Of a DNA stretch of 64,000 nucleotides, positions 45,523 through 53,050 are shown one piece after another (position 1 is the first letter of the stretch; each line of letters opens with the position of its first letter). The notes under the pieces were generated by a model, which ran no database searches, was not told the DNA's origin, and saw only the letters and a program-made list of their open reading frames with translations. The stretch is from assembly GCF_008806385.1 (NCBI RefSeq), contig NZ_VZZK01000023.1, positions 1-64,000 of the forward strand, given 5' to 3'. The stretch is from Methylobacterium soli. Its GTDB lineage: Bacteria > Pseudomonadota > Alphaproteobacteria > Rhizobiales > Beijerinckiaceae. A program made the translations under genes and the position numbers.

Positions 45523-45723
45523 ATGGATGAGACTGCTCTCAACGTCGCGACCCAATACGTCACTGAGGCCGAGCAGCGCCGGGCGCAGCAGATCAGCCTG
45601 ATCGCCAAGCTGCTCGGCGAGGAGCAGGCGCAAGCCCGGCAGGTCTTGACCGAGATCGAGCGGACGCTTGCGATTGCCCGCACCCATCAGGCGCTCCTCC
45701 TCAGCTTCGCGGACGAGCCATGA
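45523..45723 (+). CDS. Small helical protein
   Basis: A 66-residue product from ATG 45523 (MDETALNVATQYV), two helices (VTEAEQRRAQQISLIAKLL; ARQVLTEIERTLAIARTHQ). Layout matches 34290-34496 and 47137-47355. It lies between two copies of a 16-base repeat. Function unknown. Confidence 0.6.
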   Translation: MDETALNVATQYVTEAEQRRAQQISLIAKLLGEEQAQARQVLTEIERTLAIARTHQALLLSFADEP

Positions 45724-46065
45724 CGGGGCCGGCGCTCGCTCCAGCTACGGCCCATTGAGGCAAGCCCTATTGGACCGCAGTGTACGTCCGACGTAATCGC
45801 CTAGGGGCGGGGTCAAGGGGCGAGTTCGGGCCTCATCGCGCGCGCTCGCGCGAGTAAAACCCTCATTTGATGGCGTGAACTTCCCGAAAAACGTTGCCAA
45901 GATTGCCTATACATAAAAATATTGCAGGAATTTTTCATTTATAATCTATGTTATGTAACTACTTCCGCAGACGTTATGTTGATCGATTATCGCCAGCGTA
46001 TCGATCCAGGTGCTGGTGGCTGGGAGACATACGCGCTTCCGCCTGCAGACTAAGGGGAAGCGGCG
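45724..46065. other. Upstream region of the Crp/Fnr gene
   Basis: A 342-base gap holding the second copy of the 16-base repeat (45759-45774) and an AT-rich segment (about 45900-45960) that likely contains the promoter of the regulator at 46066. A 25-codon frame at 45976-46053 (MLIDYRQRIDPGAGG...) sits between them without a ribosome binding site. Confidence 0.4.
45759..45774 (+). repeat. Direct repeat, copy 2
   Basis: Identical to 45425-45440 over 16 bases; 334 bases apart. Confidence 0.6.
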
Positions 46066-46812
46066 ATGACCTCGGCTTCCGACATCCACTCCAAGACCGT
46101 GCTCGTCCGCAAGCTGGAGAGCATCGCGACCTTCTCGGACGAAGAGCGGCAGGCCATCCTGAGCCTGCCGTCCCAGACTCGCGTTCTCAAGCCCGGCCAG
46201 GACATCGTGCGCGATGGCGATACGCCCTCGCAGTGCTGCCTCATCCTCGATGGCTGGGCCTACCGCTACAAGGTCCTGGGCGAGGGGCGGCGCCAGATCT
46301 TCTCCTTCCACATCGCGGGCGACATCCCCGACCTGCAGAGCTTACATCTGCACACCATGGATCACACCCTTGCCACGGTCACTGAAGCGACCGTGGCCTT
46401 CATCCCGCACCAGAGCATGCGTGAGTTGACGATGCGCTATCCTAGCGTCGGGGCGGTGCTCTGGCGTGACACGCTGGTCGATGCGGCCATCTTTCGGGAG
46501 TGGATGATCGGCATCGGCCGGAAGTCAGCCTTTGGGCGGATCGCGCACCTGTTCTGCGAGATGTACCTCAAGCTCGAATCGGTCGGCCTTGCCAGTGATC
46601 ACCGCTGCCCATTGCCGATGACGCAAGTCGACATTGGCGATGCGCTTGGCCTGTCGAACGTGCACGTCAACCGCGTGCTGCAGGAGCTGCGAGGCAAGGG
46701 CCTGATCACGCTGCGCAGCAACACCCTGGTGATCCATGCGTGGGATGAAATGATCCAGGCCTCGGAGTTTGATCCTACGTACCTGCATTTTGAGCAACGG
46801 GCTGCAGGATGA
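46066..46812 (+). CDS. Crp/Fnr family transcriptional regulator
   Basis: A 248-residue regulator: cyclic-nucleotide-binding-type beta barrel (residues about 20-130; DGDTPSQCCLILDGWAYRYK) and a C-terminal winged helix-turn-helix (QVDIGDALGLSNVHVNRVLQELRGKGLI). There are no N-terminal Fe-S cysteines of the Fnr type, so it is not an oxygen sensor of that kind. The ATG overlap ends in the next gene's start (ATGA-type), so it is coupled with 46809-47081. Confidence 0.92.
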   Translation: MTSASDIHSKTVLVRKLESIATFSDEERQAILSLPSQTRVLKPGQDIVRDGDTPSQCCLILDGWAYRYKVLGEGRRQIFSFHIAGDIPDLQSLHLHTMDHTLATVTEATVAFIPHQSMRELTMRYPSVGAVLWRDTLVDAAIFREWMIGIGRKSAFGRIAHLFCEMYLKLESVGLASDHRCPLPMTQVDIGDALGLSNVHVNRVLQELRGKGLITLRSNTLVIHAWDEMIQASEFDPTYLHFEQRAAG

Positions 46813-47081
46813 GCCTGCACCTACAGCGTGTGCGCGTGGCGACGACCAGCCCCGACACCGAGAGCCGCCTCGTCTTTGCGGACGATTTCCTCGTGGCTGT
46901 GTTGGTCCAACTCTCGGACGATCACGAGGATGATGCCGGAATGTGGTTCCTGGAGGTGGGCTTCGGTCGCCTGGATCATCCGATGCCGCCCAAGTTCGCG
47001 AACCTCGACGAGGCGCAAGATTGGATCGAGCAGCGGCTGGCCGGCAATCAGGCAAGCAGCACAGCGATCCCCGCTCTATGA
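46809..47081 (+). CDS. Hypothetical protein coupled to Crp/Fnr gene
   Basis: A 90-residue product whose start overlaps the regulator's stop by 4 bases. It has a beta-strand core (FADDFLVAVLVQLS; MWFLEVGFGRLDHP) and a helix (NLDEAQDWIEQRL). No known family. Coupling suggests a related function, which cannot be named. Confidence 0.65.
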   Translation: MSLHLQRVRVATTSPDTESRLVFADDFLVAVLVQLSDDHEDDAGMWFLEVGFGRLDHPMPPKFANLDEAQDWIEQRLAGNQASSTAIPAL

Positions 47082-47136
47082 CGCAGGCCTCGGATCATGG
47101 TTTAGTATGCGGGGGGGGTAGACGGAGGCCGCGATT

Positions 47137-47355
47137 ATGGTCGGGTGGCTCGCAAACCTCACCCTCGACGAGGTGGACCGCCGCCTCGCACAGGGCGAAG
47201 CACACAGCACGGCGCTGGCCGCCGCCATCATCGGCCTCACCGAGGCCGGACATGATGTGACCGAGACTGAGACGATGCTGGGGGACATCAAGAACATCGT
47301 GGCGACCCTCCGCCGCCAGCGATGGGCGATCCCGGCTAGGGCAAGGAAGCCGTGA
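47137..47355 (+). CDS. Small helical protein
   Basis: A 72-residue, two-helix product (LDEVDRRLAQGEAHSTALAA; DVTETETMLGDIKNIVATLRRQ) of the same layout as those at 34290-34496 and 45523-45723. Its stop overlaps the GTG start of the next small gene by 4 bases. Confidence 0.65.
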   Translation: MVGWLANLTLDEVDRRLAQGEAHSTALAAAIIGLTEAGHDVTETETMLGDIKNIVATLRRQRWAIPARARKP

Positions 47356-47507
47356 GCAGATCAGCCGCACCACGCCCTGCAGTCGAACGTGCTTTGCTGC
47401 GGACCATGCGGCGCACGCTCGTGGAGGGGCACCGGTACCAGTTCCTCATCCTAGAGGTCCTTGCCTCTCGCCGCTCCCACGGCGATGGCTACACGAGTGC
47501 TCCATAA
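47352..47507 (+). CDS. 51-residue basic protein
   Basis: The GTG at 47352 overlaps the stop of the previous gene (GTGA). The product is a basic helix (VERALLRTMRRTLVEGHRYQFLILEVLASRRS). Supported by coupling and frame only. Confidence 0.4.
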   Translation: MSRSAAPRPAVERALLRTMRRTLVEGHRYQFLILEVLASRRSHGDGYTSAP

Positions 47508-47994
47508 CGCCCAATGCGCGAAGGCCCGCTCCCGAGTGCGATGCGGTCCATCGGGGCTGCTTGGCTGAATACCGGCTCCCCACCCTTTGCGGACCTCGCG
47601 ACTGGGTACTTACGCGTCAGATTTCGCCCACTAGGGCCCTACCTCGGCCAAGCCGGAGTGGCACGCAGCTTGCCCCGCGACAGCGTTGTGCGTCCGTCCT
47701 GAGCCATCGGAAGCTGCTGCGCGCTGTCAATCCGCGTCACGCACAAACCTTCCGAGTGACGCCACAACACCGCGAACCGGTGATGCTGTAGCATTGTGGT
47801 TGGAAGCCGCGGTGCTGCGATCCTGGTAGAAACCTACGAAGGGCGAGCGTGTCGTTCTTCCACGCCACAACCTCTAGGCAAGCCCCCCAGCTCGCTCCCT
47901 GCTGCACATTTCCCGATGCGACCGCGCAGACGCTCCAGACGCCGGAAGCGCCCTGCGCCCGTGGACTCGCATTAGGTGTCGGTCACGATGCGGA
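47508..47994. other. No convincing gene
   Basis: A 487-base gap. Frames at 47514-47702 and 47561-47791 are not protein-like. A 12-bp near-palindrome, ATGCTGTAGCAT, lies at about 47783-47794. I see nothing else. Confidence 0.35.
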
Positions 47995-48411
47995 TCAGGA
48001 TCGGCCGACCTGAGACACAGGCCGCTTGTTACGAAGGCGTTTGCCGATGCGCTCCAAGTCAACGACCATTCGCTCGTGCGTTCCCTCGCCGATCTTCTCC
48101 GCCTCGTCCCATGCCACCACGCGGAATTTGATGCAGCGCCCATCAACTCCGACTACCTCGGCCTCGGCCCGCACCCGATGGCCAACCGGCGTCGCCGCCA
48201 GATGGCTGATCTCGACCTTCGTCCCGACTGCGCTCTCTCCAGGGTCAAGGAACTCGCGAATGGCATTCAGGGCGGCGTTCTCCATGGCAAGGACCATCAT
48301 CGGCGTGGCGAAGACGGGCGGAAGCGTCGAATCCTTGAACTGGTTCGCCAGATGCTGCGGCCCTACCAACAACGTGAAGCTGCCCTTCGCGCCCAACGAG
48401 ATATCTCGCAT
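47995..48411 (-). CDS. FlK-like hotdog thioesterase
   Basis: A 138-residue acyl-CoA thioesterase-like hotdog protein of the fluoroacetyl-CoA thioesterase (FlK) type. The FlK catalytic set appears present: Thr in FATPMM, Glu in AMENAA, His in ISHLAATPVG, and Arg in GTHERMVV. FlK itself protects against fluoroacetate, but most homologues hydrolyse other small acyl-CoAs. Single gene, cytoplasmic. Confidence 0.8.
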   Translation of the reverse strand: MRDISLGAKGSFTLLVGPQHLANQFKDSTLPPVFATPMMVLAMENAALNAIREFLDPGESAVGTKVEISHLAATPVGHRVRAEAEVVGVDGRCIKFRVVAWDEAEKIGEGTHERMVVDLERIGKRLRNKRPVSQVGRS

Positions 48412-48608
48412 CTCAGATCTCCGAACACATCATCGAGTATCAAGGTCGGCCGTCGTCATCGCCGCGCGAGCTCGCCATACAAGCCGGCGGCAACATGGAT
48501 GATACGTGCAAGGCGAACTCGCCCAGCGCGCCTCCGCGCCGATGTCCCTCATTCGTGCGGTCGAAACGATCTGCTGCGCTTCGATAAAGGCTCCGGAAGA
48601 AGCGGCTC

Positions 48609-49364
48609 TCAGCACCGGCTGCAGATCGCCTTTGCGGCTTGCGTGCCCGCATTCAGGAGACGCCCCATGAGAGCGTCACGGTCAGTCACCTGGGGCGTTG
48701 CTGGAGCGGGCGATCCCGCTGGCGCGACGGGCGGACCTGCCGCGATAACAGGCGTCGGCGAGGTTGCGGCAGCATCGCTTTCCTTGAGACTCCGAGCTGA
48801 CGCGGAGGCAGGCGGGTTCAGCGAGCTGAGTTGTTCTGCCTGCCACTTGGACCGAGCCAGGGCAGATTGCTGGAGCGCGGCGAGCGGATTCACACCAACG
48901 CCCGATCCAAATTGGCTAGCCAGGCTCGCGTTGTCCCCTTCTACGACGACCTGTGTGCTCGCGACCCCTTCCGCTCGCACGAGCGCAAAGAGCGTTGCGG
49001 CCTGTCGCGGGGCCAGACGGACGCAGCCGTGCGACGCGGGACGGCCAAGCTGGCGCGCGTGATTTGTCCCATGGATCGCGTGCCCATCGGGGGTGAAGAA
49101 GATCGCGTAGGGCATGGGAGCGTTGTCCCACTCCTTCGAGAAGTGGGTCCGCTCCATCCGAAGTGGTCGGAATGACCCGCTTGGCGTGTCGTAGCCTGCC
49201 GCACCGCTCGAGATAGGCCAGGCGTGGCGCTGCTGACCGTTGACGGAAACCGACATGCGCTGGTTCGCCTTGTCGATGCTGATCAGCACGTCGGCCGAAG
49301 CCGAGAGTGGCGGCGCGATCCAGAGCCACAGGCTCGGCATCAGGGCAATTGAGAGCGCACGCAT
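48609..49364 (-). CDS. L,D-transpeptidase (YkuD family)
   Basis: A 251-residue exported cell-wall enzyme that makes 3-3 peptidoglycan cross-links or attaches proteins to peptidoglycan. The signal peptide is residues 1-24. The YkuD domain (25-155) has HGTNHARQLGRPASHGCVRL: H98, H112 and catalytic C114. The C-terminal 90 residues are Ala/Pro/Ser-rich, ending with a Cys-containing tail (AICSRC). I chose ATG 49364 because it starts the signal sequence; the frame extends upstream. Confidence 0.92.
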   Translation of the reverse strand: MRALSIALMPSLWLWIAPPLSASADVLISIDKANQRMSVSVNGQQRHAWPISSGAAGYDTPSGSFRPLRMERTHFSKEWDNAPMPYAIFFTPDGHAIHGTNHARQLGRPASHGCVRLAPRQAATLFALVRAEGVASTQVVVEGDNASLASQFGSGVGVNPLAALQQSALARSKWQAEQLSSLNPPASASARSLKESDAAATSPTPVIAAGPPVAPAGSPAPATPQVTDRDALMGRLLNAGTQAAKAICSRC

Positions 49365-49698
49365 GGGAGACCTTCGACACGGCGGTTCGATGCAGGGTAG
49401 CTGTGCCATTGCAACGAGCAAGTGGCGGCTGGGTAGCCGGAAAGCGCGGTCCGTGCGCAGGCGCGCCGTTCTGAAACCGATCCGTGCTGGCGCTCCCTCG
49501 TCCGAGGTGGACTCTCACTTGCGATGACCGCTCAACCCTTCAGGCCCACCGACAACGCTCTACCATGACAGTGCTACCGCATTGCGGAGCTGCCCCGCTA
49601 CGCTGTTGCAGCGGCGCCGCATGGTGGAACTACGTGGTGGCACCGCTATCGCGCTGTCCCGCGATCCTGCTAATCCAGGCCAGCGGGGCAGACCACAC
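49365..49698. other. Region upstream of parA
   Basis: Gene-free 334 bases between the transpeptidase and parA. The last 150 bases contain GTGCTACCGC and CGCTACGCTG and a GC-rich stretch; related words recur after the parA operon. A partition site or operator could lie here. Confidence 0.35.
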
Positions 49699-50337
49699 AT
49701 GCGCACTATCACTCTCGTCACTCAGAAGGGCGGAACCGGGAAGACGACCCTGGCCGCCTCATTAGCCGTCGCCGCTGCTCAAGCCGGCGAGATGGTCATC
49801 GCGCTCGATCTCGATCCACAGGGCTCGCTCGCAGCTTGGGGCGACAGCCGTGTGGCTGAGACCATCGCCGTAGACCGGCTCGCGACCGACCGCATCGGGC
49901 AGCTTCCTGCCATCATGGCGGCGCTGAAGTGCAAGGGCTTCACCGTCGCGGTCCTCGACACACCGGGTGCCGCCTCGACCGGCGTCAACCTGGCGATGCA
50001 GGCCGCCGATCTCGCCCTAATACCGGCACGTCCCTCACGCCTTGACCTGCAGGCGACGCTCCCGACCATCGAGGCCCTCGTGCGCTTGGAGATGCGGGAC
50101 CGCTTCGCCTTCGTGCTGAACCAGTGTCCCGCAATCCGCAGTTCGCGCGCGGTGGAAGCCGCCAATGGCCTGAGCAGCTTCGGCGTGCTGGCCGAGCCGA
50201 CGGTGACCCAGCGCGTGGATCATCAAGATGCGCTGGCATCTGGCCAAGGCGTCACGGAGTACGCGTCGGGCAGCAAGGCGGCCGAGGAGATCCGGTCGCT
50301 TTGGGCCTGGGCGGACGACAGGATGAAAGGCACATGA
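49699..50337 (+). CDS. parA: ParA-type partition ATPase
   Basis: A 212-residue Walker-type ATPase of the small ParA class that moves plasmid or chromosomal cargo along the nucleoid. The deviant Walker A KGGTGKT is at residues 10-16, Walker A' in LDLDPQGSLAAW and Walker B in VAVLDTPG. It lacks the long N-terminal DNA-binding domain, as in type Ib systems, which pair with a small RHH partner. The next gene overlaps its stop (ATGA) and encodes such a partner. Confidence 0.92.
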   Translation: MRTITLVTQKGGTGKTTLAASLAVAAAQAGEMVIALDLDPQGSLAAWGDSRVAETIAVDRLATDRIGQLPAIMAALKCKGFTVAVLDTPGAASTGVNLAMQAADLALIPARPSRLDLQATLPTIEALVRLEMRDRFAFVLNQCPAIRSSRAVEAANGLSSFGVLAEPTVTQRVDHQDALASGQGVTEYASGSKAAEEIRSLWAWADDRMKGT

Positions 50338-50651
50338 TCGTGAGCAAGCGCCCCTCGGTGATCGGCGGCCTCAAGCTGCCGGGCTCGGACGCACGTGCGC
50401 TGGCGGCGGATGGTGCGCCTGAGCAGTCGGATGCGGCTCCGAATCCGAAGCCTGCGGGCCGTGTCCGGCCGGAGGTGGTCCATACCTCGGTGTACCTGCC
50501 GCGCGAGGTGCATCGGCGGCTACGCGAGATCGCGTTCACGCGCGACTGCAAGGTGCATGACGTGATCATGGAAGGGATTGACGCAGCCCTGCAGAAGCAT
50601 GGGCATCCCTCCGTCGATACGATCAAGGGCGACCAGAGATCGAAGCAATAA
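50334..50651 (+). CDS. Ribbon-helix-helix partition partner
   Basis: A 105-residue product coupled to parA by a 4-base overlap. Residues 50-88 form a ribbon-helix-helix (TSVYLPREVHRRLREIAFTRDCKVHDVIMEGIDAAL). The N terminus is disordered. This is the expected layout of the DNA-binding partner of a small ParA. The DNA target may be the repeats flanking the operon. Confidence 0.8.
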   Translation: MIVSKRPSVIGGLKLPGSDARALAADGAPEQSDAAPNPKPAGRVRPEVVHTSVYLPREVHRRLREIAFTRDCKVHDVIMEGIDAALQKHGHPSVDTIKGDQRSKQ

Positions 50652-51061
50652 TACAATAGCACTGCTACGCTGGCACGCTTCCATGCTATAGTGCTGCGGT
50701 GCTAAAGCGGTTTTTTACTGAAACGCGTCGATCTCGCCTGACAACTGCGTTTTGAGCTACCAAGTTGCTGTGCCACTTTCAACAGCCTTGCACGACGTAG
50801 GACACCGCGATTGGTGCACACCCCAGATGGCGATAGCAGGGGAGGGAGAAACTTGCATCGGCACTGACTGTCCCGTCGGCACGTTGATCTGGCGCAGCGT
50901 AAGCATCACTTGCTCCGCGCTCGGCCTCCGTCTTCGCTTCATCTCCAAATCTTCTGGTCTGGCTAATCCTCGCGATCAGCTTAGCGCAAAACGAGTCGGT
51001 CAGGTCATCTTTACAATCATGCTTGTCGATCTAATTTGATCGGACACAAATCATCTGCATA
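50652..51061. other. Gap after the parA operon, possible partition site
   Basis: A 410-base gap with no supported gene. Its first 60 bases hold TAGCACTGCTACGC, then CCATGCTATAG and TGCTGCGGTGCTA, overlapping inverted short words (TAGCAC/GTGCTA) near the end of the RHH gene. This could be the centromere-like site. Confidence 0.4.
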
Positions 51062-51394
51062 CTAGATATTCATCAGCTCGCCATCTTCGAGCAAATGCTG
51101 CATAACATTGACAGCTTCCAAGAAATCTTGAGTAAGCTTGCCAGTGGATTCCAGCAAAACAAGTATAGCGAACAACCGCCTGGCGGTCTTTGACATAGGC
51201 CGCCAATTATTTTCAGTCGGAGCCAGCATCCACGCGCGGGCCGTTTTGATCGGCACGCCCATAGCGTCGGCTAAGGCTTTCGATGAGCCACGCACTGTAC
51301 CGGCATTGAGGCGAACAGCGACGCGCTTAATCATCGCGCGATCCACGCTCGCCTGCTTGCTTAGGACACCCGGTGTCACTATCTTCGTCTCCAC
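51062..51394 (-). CDS. Helix-turn-helix protein
   Basis: A 110-residue product with a likely HTH (KALADAMGVPIKTARAWMLAPTENNWRPM) and a C-terminal helical part. It is divergent from the Rep-like gene at 51464, only 69 bases apart, so it may repress that gene as in plasmid copy-control pairs. No family assigned. Confidence 0.65.
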   Translation of the reverse strand: METKIVTPGVLSKQASVDRAMIKRVAVRLNAGTVRGSSKALADAMGVPIKTARAWMLAPTENNWRPMSKTARRLFAILVLLESTGKLTQDFLEAVNVMQHLLEDGELMNI

Positions 51395-51463
51395 GCCCTG
51401 GATCTGACTCTCTGTGTCCCATCGTAGGGGTGCCAGTCAAGCTATCAGCAGCCGTGCAGGACC

Positions 51464-52399
51464 ATGCCCAAGCTCGCCCCCCTACCGAAGGACACCATCG
51501 CTCTCCCAGAGTCCGCCCGCGTCGTCGCTACTGAGATGGCCACCGGGGCCGGCTACAACACAGGGGCGGTGGCCTGGATCGTCGGCCGCGGTCGCCGCCG
51601 CAAGCCGAGCCCGAACCGAGCCATGATCCGCGCTAGGCATGGCCGCCTCCGCCGCTGGTTCCGCAAGCACAGCCGCGCGCACGATGATCTGGTAGCGATC
51701 TCCTCGACAGTCGCCGCGTGCGGCCAGCGCCGGCTGCGCCACCGCTGCAGGCACCCGGCTTGCCCGCGATGCGCCCACGCCCTCCAGCGCCTGCTCGTGC
51801 AGGTCGTACACCGCTGCCGAGTTCGCTATCCGAGCGAGGCTTGGGTGACCATGTCGATCATCCTACCGGTTTTGGAGCCGGCTGGAGCAATCGATTTCGT
51901 GGCAGAGCGGGAACGGTACGCGGCACTGTTGCGAGCGTCTGGCATTACCCTCGGCGTATTCGGCCTCGATCTGAGCTTCAATGAGGACGACCGCCGGGCG
52001 CTGCCGGCAGCTGAGCGGTTCGCGCCGCACGCCTGTGTGCACCTTTTCGGCTTGGCCCTCGCGGCGGAGATGGCTGCGGCCGAGCCTGAGCTAAAGCGGC
52101 GGCTCCCGGCGACGGACGTGATTCGCCGACCGGTCCGCATCAAATCCTGGGACGGTGGGCTGACGGCCATCGCCTATGCGCACAAACCCGAATTCCAGCG
52201 GCGTCAGACGATCCTGAAGTTCGACAAACGGCGGGGGAAGTCGGTGCGCACCACGCGCAACCGCCCCCTGACGGTCGAACAGCAGATCCGTGCGGTTCGG
52301 GCGCTCGACCGAGCTGGGCTAACGGGGCGGATCATCCTGGTCGGCCTGGACTTCAAGATTACCAACCTGGGGAGACTGCAACTCGTCCCAGCAACCTGA
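51464..52399 (+). CDS. Rep-like zinc-ribbon protein, possible HUH fold
   Basis: A 311-residue product. C86, C95, C100 and C103 (in CGQRRLRHRCRHPACPRC) form a zinc-ribbon like those in rolling-circle replication and IS91-type proteins. Then VFGLDLSFNE (first strand), HACVHLF with H189 and H193 (degenerate second motif), and AYAHK with Y238 and K241 (YxxK-like third motif). This order is that of HUH endonucleases, but the second motif is imperfect. Its place beside parA and a divergent HTH gene fits a replication protein. Inference, not certain. Confidence 0.5.
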   Translation: MPKLAPLPKDTIALPESARVVATEMATGAGYNTGAVAWIVGRGRRRKPSPNRAMIRARHGRLRRWFRKHSRAHDDLVAISSTVAACGQRRLRHRCRHPACPRCAHALQRLLVQVVHRCRVRYPSEAWVTMSIILPVLEPAGAIDFVAERERYAALLRASGITLGVFGLDLSFNEDDRRALPAAERFAPHACVHLFGLALAAEMAAAEPELKRRLPATDVIRRPVRIKSWDGGLTAIAYAHKPEFQRRQTILKFDKRRGKSVRTTRNRPLTVEQQIRAVRALDRAGLTGRIILVGLDFKITNLGRLQLVPAT

Positions 52400-53050
52400 G
52401 GGAGGCGCCCTAACGACTTCACCGAGATCGAAGCCCGCGTAAGCCCATGGTTCCATGACAACGAGAAGGAGACCCGTTCTCGACATTGAAGCCCCTGCAA
52501 CCCCGGCACGAGCCCTTTTTGAGGTGCGGTGTCGATCACCCCACGAAGGAGAAGCGCCGCGGTCACGGTAACCGCGAGCTCATCGATCCCACAAGGCCGG
52601 CTTCTGCGAGGCGCAGGCTTGACCATCAGAAAGGAAGCGGAACCGGGAGGCCTCTCCCGTAGTCGAACCCCATCCCGCCGCCGTGAGGCAGCACGCTACC
52701 CCTGACCTCAAGGAGAACCTACGCGGACGCGGCGACCGCATCGCTCGCCGTCCCCGGCATCATGCTCTGCGAGCGCAGTGCCGCCCTGACCATGAGGACG
52801 TATCGCCCAGCCGCGGATGAGCCGGTCACAACGCACACGTCAGCCCTGGCACGGGGCTCCTCGAGAAATGTGCCGCCAGCAGCGAGAAGGAGTGTCAACT
52901 CGAAAATGATGTGAACTGCAACACGCTCATTCACGGTCAAACCTACAGCGTGCTCAGCGAGCGTGCCGGCCGTGCCGGGCGTGCCAGCCCGCGAAACCTC
53001 ACCGTAGCGCCGTCCGGCACGACCGGCACGGCGCACCCAGGAGATGAGCT
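52400..53050. other. Gene-free stretch ahead of the DUF927 gene
   Basis: A 651-base stretch with no supported gene. A minus-strand frame (52719-53036) is present but unconvincing. The last 90 bases carry the ordered repeat array. Confidence 0.4.
52962..53030. repeat. Ordered array of 9-bp repeats upstream of DUF927 gene
   Basis: CGTGCC occurs at 52962, 52971 and 52980 (9-base steps), then the inverse GGCACG at 53016 and 53025 (again 9 bases apart). The array ends 20 bases before the ATG at 53051. The whole looks like a set of operator or iteron sites around a centre near 52998. Confidence 0.65.

Noticed and set aside
47514..47702. A 62-codon frame after the small operon at 47 kb
   Set aside because: No start signal and no protein-like pattern.
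43756..50664. Octamer TAGCATTG/TAGCACTG found at four places around parA
   Set aside because: For an 8-mer with one free base, about four hits on both strands of 64 kb are expected by chance, so it is not evidence for a partition site by itself.
52719..53036. A 105-codon minus-strand frame over the repeat array
   Set aside because: It reads through the phased repeats, has no ribosome binding site and ends in low-complexity sequence.
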